The translations under genes and the position numbers were made by a program. Below the pieces are notes generated by a model, which searched no databases, was not told the origin of the DNA, and saw only the letters and a program-made list of their open reading frames with translations. Below, in pieces: positions 16,534 through 24,777 of a stretch of 64,000 nt of DNA. Position 1 is the first letter of the stretch. The number at the start of each line of letters is the position of its first letter. Source of the stretch: CAYWWM01 sp965198025 (lineage in GTDB: Bacteria > Acidobacteriota > Terriglobia > 2-12-FULL-54-10); NCBI GenBank assembly GCA_965198025.1, contig OZ240237.1, positions 558,001 to 622,000 of the forward strand, given 5' to 3'.

Positions 16534-18294
16534 ATGGCCCTTCCTGCTGATTTCGCGCAACACGTAAAGAGCATGGCCGACATCGTCCGCATTGTGGGCG
16601 AGACGGTCACGCTCAAGCGCAGCGGCGCGAACTACCTCGGCCTGTGCCCGTTTCATCAAGAGAAAACGCCGTCGTTCTCGGTGCACGCGACCAAGCAGTT
16701 CTACTATTGCTTCGGGTGCGGGGCGAAGGGCGACGTGTTTCGCTTCGTGATGGAGATGGAGAAGGTCGCATTTCCCGAAGCGGTGCGGCGCGTGGCACAG
16801 CGCATGGGGATCCCGGCGCCGGCTGAGGTCCGGGAAGAGGCCGCCAGCCCGGAAGCCAAGCTCCGCAAAGCACTCGAAGAAGTCCACCAGCGAGCGCTGG
16901 CCTTCTACCGGAAACAATTGCAGTCAGCCGAAGCAAAGCCGGTGCGGGAGTTGATCCGCCAGCGGGGCGTGACGGACGAATCCATCGAGGAGTTCGGCCT
17001 GGGTTACGCGCCGGGGAACGGCGACGGGCTGACGCGGTTCCTGAGCAAGGAAGGATTCGCCGCGAACGTGCTGGAAGCGAGCGGGCTGGTTCTGCGGCGC
17101 GACCGCGGGGGCCATTACGACCGCTTCCGCGGGCGCTGGATGTTTCCGATCGCGAACGAGACGGGAAGAACCATTGCGTTCGCGGGGCGGGCGCTGGCGT
17201 CCGATCAGCAGCCGAAGTATACGAACTCGCCGGAGACGGCGCTCTATAGGAAGAGCCGGGTGCTCTATAACCAGTCACGGGCGCGTGAGGCGATCCGCAA
17301 AGCGAACGAAACGCTGTTGGTCGAGGGCTATATGGACGCCATTGCCGCCTGGCAGGCTGGAGCGCGCAACGTGGTGGCAAGCTGCGGAACCGCCCTGACG
17401 GAAACGCAGGCGCATATGCTCGCGCGGCATGCGCCGGAAGTGGTGGTGAGTTATGACCCGGATTCGGCAGGTGTCGCGGCCACCGACCGGTCTCTGGGAG
17501 TCCTGCTCGCCGGCGGCATGCAGGTCCGCATCCTGCGACTGCCCGGGGCGCTGGACCCGGACCAGTACATCCGGCAGTCGGGAGCGGAAGCGTATCAGGC
17601 CCGGGTGGCTGAGGCGCAGCCAGTGTTCCGGTACCTGGCAGGGCGAGCGCTCGAAATCCATAAAGGGACCACGCCGGAAGCCAAGCTGGCGGCGCTGAAT
17701 TTCGTCCTGCCGTACGTCGCGAACGTACCCAATAAGCTGATCCGGGCGGAGCTGGCGGCCGATATAGCCCAGAAGATGGACGTGAGCCCGGGGCTGGTTT
17801 GGGAGGCGTTTCGCAAGGCTGCGGTGGAACGGAGGCAGGCGGTGAAGGCGCCGGCTGCTGCGAGCCGGATTCCGAATGCAGAAGCGGCGCTGATCCGGCT
17901 GCTGCTGGACAGCCACGAGGCCCGGCAGAAAACAGCTCCTGTATTGGAAGAGAAGGGTTTGCTGGAGTTGCTCGAAAGCCGAACTATTGTCTCGACGCTG
18001 CTGGGGATGATCGAAGCCGGCGACACGCCGGATCTGGCTTCGCTCGCGGACCGGCTGGAGGAAGATCAGCAGCGGCTCCTGGCCGAGGTCGTGTTCGATA
18101 GTGATGCGATGCCGGTATCCATAGATAAAGCAAATGCCTATATATTGGCCTTGGACCGCAAGCGGTTGCAGCGGCAGCGGCAGGCTTTGCAGCGGAAGAT
18201 TCAGGACGCGCAGAGATCGCAGAACCCCCAGTTGGCGCTGGAGCTGCTCGGGGAACAAAGGGAACTTGACAAGGAACTGGCGAACCTGCTATAA
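16534..18294 (+). CDS. dnaG: DNA primase
   Basis: 586 aa. Makes RNA primers for Okazaki fragments. The N-terminal CHC2 zinc finger has LCPFHQEKTPSFSVH and YYCFGCGAKGD (res 37-70). The catalytic core carries GRTIAFAGRAL, and the TOPRIM domain has VEGYMDAIAAWQAGARNVVA and SYDPDSAG. A C-terminal helicase-binding region follows, ending LGEQRELDKELANLL. It lies directly upstream of rpoD, the classical macromolecular-synthesis arrangement. Confidence 0.96.
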   Translation: MALPADFAQHVKSMADIVRIVGETVTLKRSGANYLGLCPFHQEKTPSFSVHATKQFYYCFGCGAKGDVFRFVMEMEKVAFPEAVRRVAQRMGIPAPAEVREEAASPEAKLRKALEEVHQRALAFYRKQLQSAEAKPVRELIRQRGVTDESIEEFGLGYAPGNGDGLTRFLSKEGFAANVLEASGLVLRRDRGGHYDRFRGRWMFPIANETGRTIAFAGRALASDQQPKYTNSPETALYRKSRVLYNQSRAREAIRKANETLLVEGYMDAIAAWQAGARNVVASCGTALTETQAHMLARHAPEVVVSYDPDSAGVAATDRSLGVLLAGGMQVRILRLPGALDPDQYIRQSGAEAYQARVAEAQPVFRYLAGRALEIHKGTTPEAKLAALNFVLPYVANVPNKLIRAELAADIAQKMDVSPGLVWEAFRKAAVERRQAVKAPAAASRIPNAEAALIRLLLDSHEARQKTAPVLEEKGLLELLESRTIVSTLLGMIEAGDTPDLASLADRLEEDQQRLLAEVVFDSDAMPVSIDKANAYILALDRKRLQRQRQALQRKIQDAQRSQNPQLALELLGEQRELDKELANLL

Positions 18295-18431
18295 GTGTTT
18301 GATTTTGCAGCCAGAAACGCGAAAAAGCTTTTTGTCGTTTGCTCACATCCAAGCAGACAAGGGAATAGACGAGCGGTCCGAAGCACCCAGGGGAGCATTC
18401 GAAGGGGCCAACGTTGCCAGGAGGGATCAAG

Positions 18432-20204
18432 GTGGGACTTGAGGACAAATACGATCAAGTAATAGATCTGATCAACCTGGGCAAGAAGAAGGGCTACTTG
18501 CTCTACGAAGAGGTCAACGATCTGTTGCCATCCGAGGTCCACAGCTCCGAGGAGATCGAGGACCTGCTGGCGACATTCGGGACGGCAGGCATCGAGGTGA
18601 TCGAGGAAAGACCCAAGTTCTCGCCGGAACAGGGCGAGGGAAAGCTCGACGAACTGAGCGAGGAAATTGACCTCGACCTGACGGCAGGAGTGCTCGAAAA
18701 AACGAACGACCCTGTGCGGATGTACCTTCGGGAGATGGGCACCGTTCCGCTGCTGACGCGGGAGGGCGAAGTGGAAATCGCCAAGCGCATCGAGCGGGGG
18801 CAAAACTCGATCCTGAAGGCGCTTTCGCGCTCCCCGATCGTCGTCCAGGAGCTGCTGGCGCTGGCGAGGGAAATCCACAATGGGAACATCTCGATTAAGG
18901 AAACGGTTGTCTTGAATGACGACGAGCTGACCGAAGACAGCATTACGGAGCAGCTGGAAGAGTTTTTTGAGAAATCGGCGGAGATCGCCAAGCTGTTCAA
19001 GAAAGTGCAGCAACTGCAGGTGAAGATCGCGAAGCTGCCGCGGACGGAGCGAGCGAAGAAAGCGGTCAAGGCGAGTGGCCACGTGGCGAGCAAGACCAAG
19101 AAGCGGCCCGTCAAAGCCAAGACGAGCGGGGTCAACAAGGAGTATCGCAAGGTCCGCTGGCAACTGGCCCGCAGCCGGGTCCGGATGTCACAGCTGGTCC
19201 GCAGTATCGAGTTTATGCCTGCGGAGCACAATCGGTTGATGGAGAAGATCCGCCACGGGGTGGAGACGCTGGACCTGCTCGAACGGCAGCGGAAGGATAT
19301 GGAGAACCGGCTGGACTCGGCGGCAGCCGACGCCGTGAAGGAACACCGGCGCGCGCTCAGCCAGGGAAAGGCCAGGCTGCACGCCCTGGAAACAAAGGCC
19401 GGAGCGACGGCGTCGGAGATGCGGCGGACGCTGCAGATCATTTACGAGGGCGAGCGCGAGGCCGAAGCGGCGAAACGGGATCTCACGGAAGCGAACCTCC
19501 GGCTGGTGGTTTCGATTGCCAAGAAATACACCAACCGTGGCCTGCAGTTTCTGGACCTGATCCAGGAAGGCAACATTGGACTCATGAAGGCGGTGGACAA
19601 GTTCGAGTACCGGCGCGGCTACAAGTTTTCCACCTACGCAACCTGGTGGATCCGTCAGGCCATCACGCGCGCCATCGCGGACCAAGCGCGGACGATCCGC
19701 ATCCCGGTGCACATGATTGAGACGATCAACAAGCTGATCCGCACGTCGCGGCAGCTGGTTCAGGAGTATGGGCGCGAGCCGACCAGCGAGGAGATCGCCA
19801 AACGCATGGACATCCCGGTGTTCAAGGTGCGCAAGGTCATGAAGATCGCGCAGGAGCCGATCTCGCTCGAAACCCCCATCGGCGAGGAAGAGGATTCGCA
19901 CCTGGGCGACTTCATCGAAGACCAGACCGCCGTGTCGCCGTCCGAGGCGGTGATCAGCCTGGACCTGAAGCAGCAGACGACAGGGGTATTGAAGACGCTC
20001 ACGCCGCGCGAGGAAAAAGTCATCAAGATGCGCTTTGGCCTGGAAAACGGCAGTGAGCGGACTCTGGAAGAGGTAGGGCAAAGCTTCGCCGTGACGCGCG
20101 AGCGCATCCGGCAGATCGAGGCCAAAGCCCTGCGCAAGCTCCGCCACCCGTCGCGCAGCCGCAAGCTGCGGGCGTTCCTGGAAGCGACTCCGGCAAAGGA
20201 ATAG
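18432..20204 (+). CDS. rpoD: Primary RNA polymerase sigma factor (sigma-70)
   Basis: 590 aa. Region 1.1 (DQVIDLINLGKKKGYLLYEE), 1.2 (DPVRMYLREMGTVPLLTREG), a Lys-rich non-conserved segment (near res 205-235), regions 2.1-2.4 (NLRLVVSIAKKYTNRGLQFL, FSTYATWWIRQAITRAIADQ), region 3 and 4.2 with the helix-turn-helix TLEEVGQSFAVTRERIRQIE. GTG 18432 is chosen because AGGAGGG lies seven bases upstream; a TTG at 18414 overlaps that site. It follows dnaG by 137 bp and is the housekeeping sigma that would read the TTGACA/TATAAT promoters listed here. Confidence 0.95.
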   Translation: MGLEDKYDQVIDLINLGKKKGYLLYEEVNDLLPSEVHSSEEIEDLLATFGTAGIEVIEERPKFSPEQGEGKLDELSEEIDLDLTAGVLEKTNDPVRMYLREMGTVPLLTREGEVEIAKRIERGQNSILKALSRSPIVVQELLALAREIHNGNISIKETVVLNDDELTEDSITEQLEEFFEKSAEIAKLFKKVQQLQVKIAKLPRTERAKKAVKASGHVASKTKKRPVKAKTSGVNKEYRKVRWQLARSRVRMSQLVRSIEFMPAEHNRLMEKIRHGVETLDLLERQRKDMENRLDSAAADAVKEHRRALSQGKARLHALETKAGATASEMRRTLQIIYEGEREAEAAKRDLTEANLRLVVSIAKKYTNRGLQFLDLIQEGNIGLMKAVDKFEYRRGYKFSTYATWWIRQAITRAIADQARTIRIPVHMIETINKLIRTSRQLVQEYGREPTSEEIAKRMDIPVFKVRKVMKIAQEPISLETPIGEEEDSHLGDFIEDQTAVSPSEAVISLDLKQQTTGVLKTLTPREEKVIKMRFGLENGSERTLEEVGQSFAVTRERIRQIEAKALRKLRHPSRSRKLRAFLEATPAKE

Positions 20205-20279
20205 AGTGGTCCTGATGGCCGGGACTCAGTCGTTTCTTCGGGATTGTCATCAGCATCTTCCACCGAGAACCTTGCTCCC

Positions 20280-20852
20280 TCACAGTCGCGCCCCGGATTT
20301 TTCATAGCAGTAGAAGCTCAGCGCGTTTGATCCCCGGGCGAGGATGCGCGTGCGCCTCCAGTCGGCAAATGAATCCGGCGGCAGGTCCTTCCTGTCGTGC
20401 TGCGCAATGAGACTGCCATCCGGCTCCATGAGCCGGCCGGCTGCCAGCCAACGGAGCGTGCGGCCGCGTTCCCGCGAACTGTCGTACGGAGGGTCGAGAA
20501 AGCAGAAGCGGGCGCGGATGCCTTCTGCTACCAGGCGGCTCAGTCCCTGGCGAACGGAGGCACGGACGAGAACCGCGTTGTGGGGCAGGCCCAGCGATTC
20601 GAGGTTCCGCGAGATCAGGCGTTGGGCGGCCTCGCTTTCCTCGATCAAGAACACCCTGGCGGCGCCCCGGCTGAGGGCTTCCAGGCCCACTGCGCCGCTT
20701 CCGGCGTAGCAATCGACAAAGACCCCGTCGCGGACGGAATCTCCCAGGACATCGAAGAAACTCTGGCGCAGGCGCTCACCCGTGGGGCGGAGGGCCTGGC
20801 CGCGGAGGGTGGCGAGGGCACGGCCCCGGTAGCTTCCCGCAATAATGCGCAT
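20280..20852 (-). CDS. rsmD: 16S rRNA m2G966 methyltransferase
   Basis: 190 aa. MRIIAGSYRGRALATLRGQA and LRPTGERLRQSFFDVL are the characteristic RsmD opening. The Rossmann SAM site is VDCYAGSGAVGLEALSRGA and the catalytic motif is DPPY. It methylates G966 of 16S rRNA. It converges on rpoD from the other strand across 75 bp and is followed on the same strand by nothing closely linked. Confidence 0.93.
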   Translation of the reverse strand: MRIIAGSYRGRALATLRGQALRPTGERLRQSFFDVLGDSVRDGVFVDCYAGSGAVGLEALSRGAARVFLIEESEAAQRLISRNLESLGLPHNAVLVRASVRQGLSRLVAEGIRARFCFLDPPYDSSRERGRTLRWLAAGRLMEPDGSLIAQHDRKDLPPDSFADWRRTRILARGSNALSFYCYEKSGARL

Positions 20853-20953
20853 TGCGCATTCAAATTATCACAAGCGGGCGGGAAAGCACGGAGCAGAGAA
20901 GTGCCCCCCCTAGTCCATGCGTTGCCCGGGATGACACGGAGTGATCCGGAGGG

Positions 20954-21841
20954 TTACGGACGAAGCCGGAGCGGGTCAAGGCTGAAGCAGGTGACGAAGA
21001 CGGTGGCCAGGAGGATGCCCGCGTAAACGCGGCCGCGCCCGATGGGCCGCCCGTCATCCTGGGAGGGGGGATGATGGATGCCGATAACGAGCAAGAGGAT
21101 CATCAGCGGAAGCCAGGTGAATTTCTGGGCCAGGACGCTATAAAGAGCGAGGGCGCCGAACATGCCGATGGCAACCTGGCGGCTCCGCATGCCGAAGAGG
21201 GAGTGGGTAATGTGCCCGCCGTCCAACTGGCCGATCGGCAGCAGATTCAGAGCAGTGACGAACATGCCCGCCCATCCGGCAAACGCCAGGGGATGCAGCA
21301 ACACGTCAACATTCTCACCCACGTTACCGTGCGCCAGCCAGTTGAGCCCCTGGAACAGAAACGGCTCCCCCAGGGTGATCACGTCGCCCTGCAGGGCGTC
21401 GCTGGGAATCAACTGCGACAAGAGAATTCCGATGTAGGTCAGCGGGATCGCCAAGACGAGTCCGGCCAGGGGACCGGCCGCCGCGATGTCAAACAAGGCC
21501 CGGCGGTGTGGAATGCGCGGCGACATGCGAATGACGGCGCCCAGCGTCCCGAACAAGGAAATGGGGAAGGGAATAAAGTACGGCAAACTGACCGGAACCC
21601 GGTAGTGTCTGGCAGCGAAATAGTGCCCGAATTCGTGAGCCAGCAGGATCGAAAGCAGTCCGGCGGAAAAGGAAATTCCTCCGACGAGAATCGTGCTGAA
21701 AACCGTCAAGACGAACAAAAGAACGTGAACCCAGAGCCGCTGGCGCGGCATGGGACGAAGGGGTGGCGGCACTTCGATGGGCGGAGCATCGTAGGCCTGA
21801 CGAGTGCTCCAAGATGGATCGGACGGATAGGGACCCGACAT
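20954..21841 (-). CDS. Site-2 protease family membrane metallopeptidase (M50)
   Basis: About 295 aa from ATG 21841; an in-frame ATG at 21913 would add 24 residues. Several transmembrane segments. The zinc site is HEFGHYFAARHY in one helix and QLDGGHI in a later one, both characteristic of M50. FIPFPISLFGTLGAVI is the conserved loop following the first motif. The cytosolic N-terminus is Pro-rich. No PDZ domain is seen, so this is the short membrane-only type whose substrate cannot be predicted; it may cleave membrane-bound regulators. Confidence 0.85.
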   Translation of the reverse strand: MSGPYPSDPSWSTRQAYDAPPIEVPPPLRPMPRQRLWVHVLLFVLTVFSTILVGGISFSAGLLSILLAHEFGHYFAARHYRVPVSLPYFIPFPISLFGTLGAVIRMSPRIPHRRALFDIAAAGPLAGLVLAIPLTYIGILLSQLIPSDALQGDVITLGEPFLFQGLNWLAHGNVGENVDVLLHPLAFAGWAGMFVTALNLLPIGQLDGGHITHSLFGMRSRQVAIGMFGALALYSVLAQKFTWLPLMILLLVIGIHHPPSQDDGRPIGRGRVYAGILLATVFVTCFSLDPLRLRP

Positions 21842-21967
21842 ACTCCGGTAGTTTACACCATCCCTTTCCAAAGCTGGAACCGTTCCTCCGAGGTCCCTTT
21901 TCGTAAGATGCAAGAGTTGCCTGCCGGGTCGCGCGGGACGCGACTCGGGATCCCATTCGGATGGCGT

Positions 21968-21997
21968 TTGACAGGGTCTCGGGAAAGATGGTACTAA
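21968..21997 (+). promoter_or_regulatory. Promoter of tRNA-Ala
   Basis: A perfect TTGACA (21968-21973) and TACTAA (21992-21997) with 18-bp spacing lie 21 bp before the mature 5' end of the tRNA. Confidence 0.6.
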
Positions 21998-22018
21998 TTA
22001 GGCAACGCGAGGAAGCGT

Positions 22019-22094
22019 GGGCCTGTGGCGCAGTTGGGAGCGCGCTTCAATGGCATTGAAGAGGTCGCGGGTTCGACTCCCGCCAGGTCCACCA
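22019..22094 (+). tRNA. tRNA-Ala (anticodon GGC)
   Basis: 76 nt with encoded CCA. The acceptor stem pairs GGGCCTG with CAGGTCC, including the G3-U70 wobble pair that identifies alanine tRNAs. The anticodon stem-loop is CTTCA/ATGGCAT/TGAAG with GGC at positions 34-36. The T arm reads GCGGG TTCGACT CCCGC. No duplicated 3' end is seen nearby, so there is no sign of tRNA-targeted integration. Confidence 0.96.
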
Positions 22095-22127
22095 TTCGTA
22101 TGCCTGAAGGTTACGATCCGGCAGCCA

Positions 22128-22256
22128 TCACTTCCTGCAGCATTGGCATGTGCAATGGCACTGGGATGCAGTGCCGCCGCATTTGCAGGAGCATCCCTCC
22201 GCTCCGCATTCGCAGTTCTTGCAACACTGGCACTGGCATTGATACTGGGTAGCCAT
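22128..22256 (-). CDS. Metallothionein-like cysteine-rich protein (42 aa)
   Basis: From ATG 22256 to TGA 22128 the minus strand encodes 42 residues with 14 Cys and one His and almost no large hydrophobics. It opens MATQYQCQCQCCKNCECGAE and ends SQCHCTCQCCRK. Cys are in CxCxCC, CxC and CxCxC clusters, the pattern of bacterial metallothioneins that bind Zn, Cd or Cu in thiolate clusters. AAAGGAG lies six bases before the ATG, an excellent ribosome binding site. It is shorter than SmtA/BmtA (about 56 aa). Function is inferred from composition; the frame and ribosome binding site are seen directly. Confidence 0.72.
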   Translation of the reverse strand: MATQYQCQCQCCKNCECGAEGCSCKCGGTASQCHCTCQCCRK

Positions 22257-22330
22257 TTGAAATCTCCTTTCCGCTGCCATGTTAGCATGGCGGCCGCAAA
22301 CCCTGCACGCTCATCGATTCTTCCGGAAGG

Positions 22331-22516
22331 CTATAGCGCTGTCGAGGGTTGCAGGTAGCTCTTGGCGGGGAGCAGCGCCATCACCCGGCGGGCAGCCTCT
22401 TCCGGAGCTTCCCGCTCCGCCTGGATCACGAGATCGGGATGTTGCGGGAGCTCATAATCCGCCAGCAGGCCGGGCACTTCCGTTGTCTTCTCCTCTTGAC
22501 CCCTCGAGCGGGCTAA
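22331..22516 (-). pseudogene. Adenylylsulfate kinase (CysC) C-terminal fragment
   Basis: A minus-strand frame of about 60 codons ends at TAG 22331 and reads LLADYELPQHPDLVIQAERE, then APEEAARRVMALLPAKSYL. This matches the end of APS kinases (the 'YEPP..PDLVIDT...EESV.RIL..L' pattern). It has no start codon or ribosome binding site and none of the kinase P-loop part, and abuts the stop of the next minus-strand gene. It is read as a leftover of a deleted cysC-type gene. Confidence 0.5.
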
Positions 22517-22518
22517 GA

Positions 22519-22944
22519 CTATTCGGCGGAGGCAACGGAGACGAGGTGCGTATAGATGGCCTGCAGCTTGGTCTTGGTTTCCGCGTTCAGCGTTGCCAGG
22601 TCCGTAGTGATTTCGTCCCGGCGTCTCACGACTTGCGATAGCCGCTCCCGCGTGGAGGCGTCGTGCGCCGAACGCGACAACTCATTCAGATCGTCGAAGA
22701 ACTGGGTAGCAAGTTCCTGCGCGTTGCCATAGTTGTTCCGCTCGACTTCGATGAGGATGACGCCGAGTTGATTGGCGACGCTGCCGATTCGAGCCCTCTC
22801 CTCGGCATCGTCCAGCGCGGCTTGCAGCTGCTGGCGCGTGGCTTCGGAGGATTGCTCGAGCTGCCGTTTTTCCAAGAAAACGATTCCATAGCCCAACAGG
22901 AAGCTCACAACCACCGAACCCGAGATGATGAAGAAACGTCGCAT
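22519..22944 (-). CDS. Membrane-anchored coiled-coil protein, unknown function
   Basis: 141 aa from ATG 22944, which follows GCAGGAGGAATC. One N-terminal transmembrane helix (FFIISGSVVVSFLLGYGIVF) is followed by a continuous helical periplasmic region (LEQSSEATRQQLQAALDDAE ... QVVRRRDEITTDLATLNAET). No enzymatic motif is seen. The longer frame upstream of 22944 lacks a ribosome binding site. It is divergent from the radical SAM gene across 187 bp. Confidence 0.7.
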   Translation of the reverse strand: MRRFFIISGSVVVSFLLGYGIVFLEKRQLEQSSEATRQQLQAALDDAEERARIGSVANQLGVILIEVERNNYGNAQELATQFFDDLNELSRSAHDASTRERLSQVVRRRDEITTDLATLNAETKTKLQAIYTHLVSVASAE

Positions 22945-23131
22945 GATTCCTCCTGCTGCTTCTATTATAGATGAATCACTTCTCCCGTTGGCCTTCCCCA
23001 GAAAATGGCCATATTTCATCGATTTCCCTGAAATTTTTCTGTATTTTGTTACAATCGGCGGGTCACTTGCGTCCAATGGCTGCCTTTCGGGCAGAGGATT
23101 CCCCCGAGTAATTGGATGAGAGGAGCGGCGA

Positions 23132-24637
23132 GTGCGGGTTCACTTGGTCAATCCGAGCGACGTGTCGTTTGGAGTCGGCGTCATCACGCCGCGGTGGCTG
23201 TACGTGTTGGCAGCCGCCACGCCCACGGAGTTCGGCGATCCGATTGTCACGGATGAGACGGTGGAGCCGTTGGACCTGGACCAGATTCAAGAGGGCGACG
23301 TGGTGGGCATCGGGATCCATACGCTCAACGCCTGCCGGGGGCTGGAGGTCGGCCGCGCCGCCCGGGAGCGCGGCGCCTGGGTTATCTTCGGCGGCATCCA
23401 TGCGTCGCTCTATCCGGAGGAAGCAAGCGGTCTCGGCGGGGCTCACGCCGTGGTCAAAGGCGACGGCGACGTGGTGTGGAGCCATGTCCTGTCGGACTGC
23501 GCTGCAGGTGAACCGCAGCCAATCTACAACGGCGGAAGGGTGGGCGGCGACGAATTCCTTCCCGCCCGGTGGGACTTACTGCCGCCGAACCGGTACATGT
23601 GGGCGTCGGTGCAGACGGTGCGAGGCTGTCCCAAGCACTGCTCGTTCTGCTCGGTGTGGCGCACCGACGGGCAGAAGCCGCGGCAGCGCGCCTCCGACCA
23701 GGTGATCGAAGAGATTGTGCAGCTCCGCCGGAAGGGGTTCCGGTTTATGACGCTGGCCGACGACAACTTCTATCCGGTGACGCTGACCGATATTGAGCTG
23801 GCACGGAAACAGAACAACCAGCAGCGCGTCGAGGAGCTTACTTCATTGCGGGCCGAGCGGTTCGAACTGATGGAGCGCCTGGCCGAATTGCCGCCCGACA
23901 CGGTCTTTTTCACACAGATCACGATGGAAGCCGCCGAAGATCCGCAATTCCTCGATGCAATGAACAGAGCCCATATCAAAGGAGCTCTGGTGGGAGTCGA
24001 GACGGTTACGGAGGCGGGCTTGAAGGCGATCTACAAGGAATTCAATTCCGCCGGCCTCAACCTGGCGAAACGGCTGCAAACCTTCCGACAACACGGCGTG
24101 CACGTGCTGGGATCATTCATTTTCGGGCTTTCCACCGACCGCGAGGACACCTTCGAGGCCACGGCAGAGCTCGCCAAGCAAGCCGACATCGCCTTTGCTC
24201 AATTCGTCATGATGACGCCGTTCCCCGGCACCGTGGACTTCGAGCGCTGGGAGAAGGGCCAGGGAGAGAGCCCGCCCCGGATTGCGGGAATTCCGATCAC
24301 GCGCTACTGGCTGATTCCGCGGCACCTCCGGCCGAAGCTCTACACGCCCCACCCCACAATGACACCCGACGAAATCCGCCGGGGCACGCAACGAGTCTGG
24401 GACAGCTTCTATACGCTTTCCGAAACCTGGAAGCGGGCCAATTGCGTCAAATCATGGAAGGCGCGGCTCGCCTTCCTGTTCATTTCCAAACTCTACCGGC
24501 AAATGTACGCCAACACCGGGATCGCCACCGACAGCGCGCGTTTTCGCTCTGCGAACCGGTGGGCCCGCTGGCTGGCAAAACCCTGCCTGCGCTTGTTCCA
24601 GGGGCCCCCGATGCCTGAATTGGCGGTTCCGGAGTAG
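23132..24637 (+). CDS. B12-binding-domain radical SAM protein
   Basis: 501 aa. Residues 1-125 form a Rossmann-like cobalamin-binding-type domain (MRVHLVNPSDVSFG, WVIFGGIHASLYPEE) without the DxHxxG motif. The radical SAM core has CPKHCSFC (C166, C170, C173) binding the 4Fe-4S cluster, then LADDNFYP and GVETVTEAGLKAIYKEFN. The C-terminal 120 residues are basic (YRQMYANTGIATDSARFRSA). The class includes methyltransferases acting on lipids, hopanoids and natural products; substrate is unknown here. GTG 23132 follows GAGGAG. Confidence 0.85.
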   Translation: MRVHLVNPSDVSFGVGVITPRWLYVLAAATPTEFGDPIVTDETVEPLDLDQIQEGDVVGIGIHTLNACRGLEVGRAARERGAWVIFGGIHASLYPEEASGLGGAHAVVKGDGDVVWSHVLSDCAAGEPQPIYNGGRVGGDEFLPARWDLLPPNRYMWASVQTVRGCPKHCSFCSVWRTDGQKPRQRASDQVIEEIVQLRRKGFRFMTLADDNFYPVTLTDIELARKQNNQQRVEELTSLRAERFELMERLAELPPDTVFFTQITMEAAEDPQFLDAMNRAHIKGALVGVETVTEAGLKAIYKEFNSAGLNLAKRLQTFRQHGVHVLGSFIFGLSTDREDTFEATAELAKQADIAFAQFVMMTPFPGTVDFERWEKGQGESPPRIAGIPITRYWLIPRHLRPKLYTPHPTMTPDEIRRGTQRVWDSFYTLSETWKRANCVKSWKARLAFLFISKLYRQMYANTGIATDSARFRSANRWARWLAKPCLRLFQGPPMPELAVPE

Positions 24638-24777
24638 GCCCCCTAGGACTCCTTTCGGCTACCCTCCACGACTGAGTTTGCATTATATTCAACTACGACG
24701 CTGCCTCCGCCACCGACAAGCACGCCGGAACGAAAGGGCTTGCGGAAGCAGCCCGGAACCTGCAAGGAGAGGATCGA

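Noticed and set aside
22019..22094. tRNA-Ala as an integration site
   Set aside because: No second copy of the tRNA 3' end and no integrase gene found in the window.
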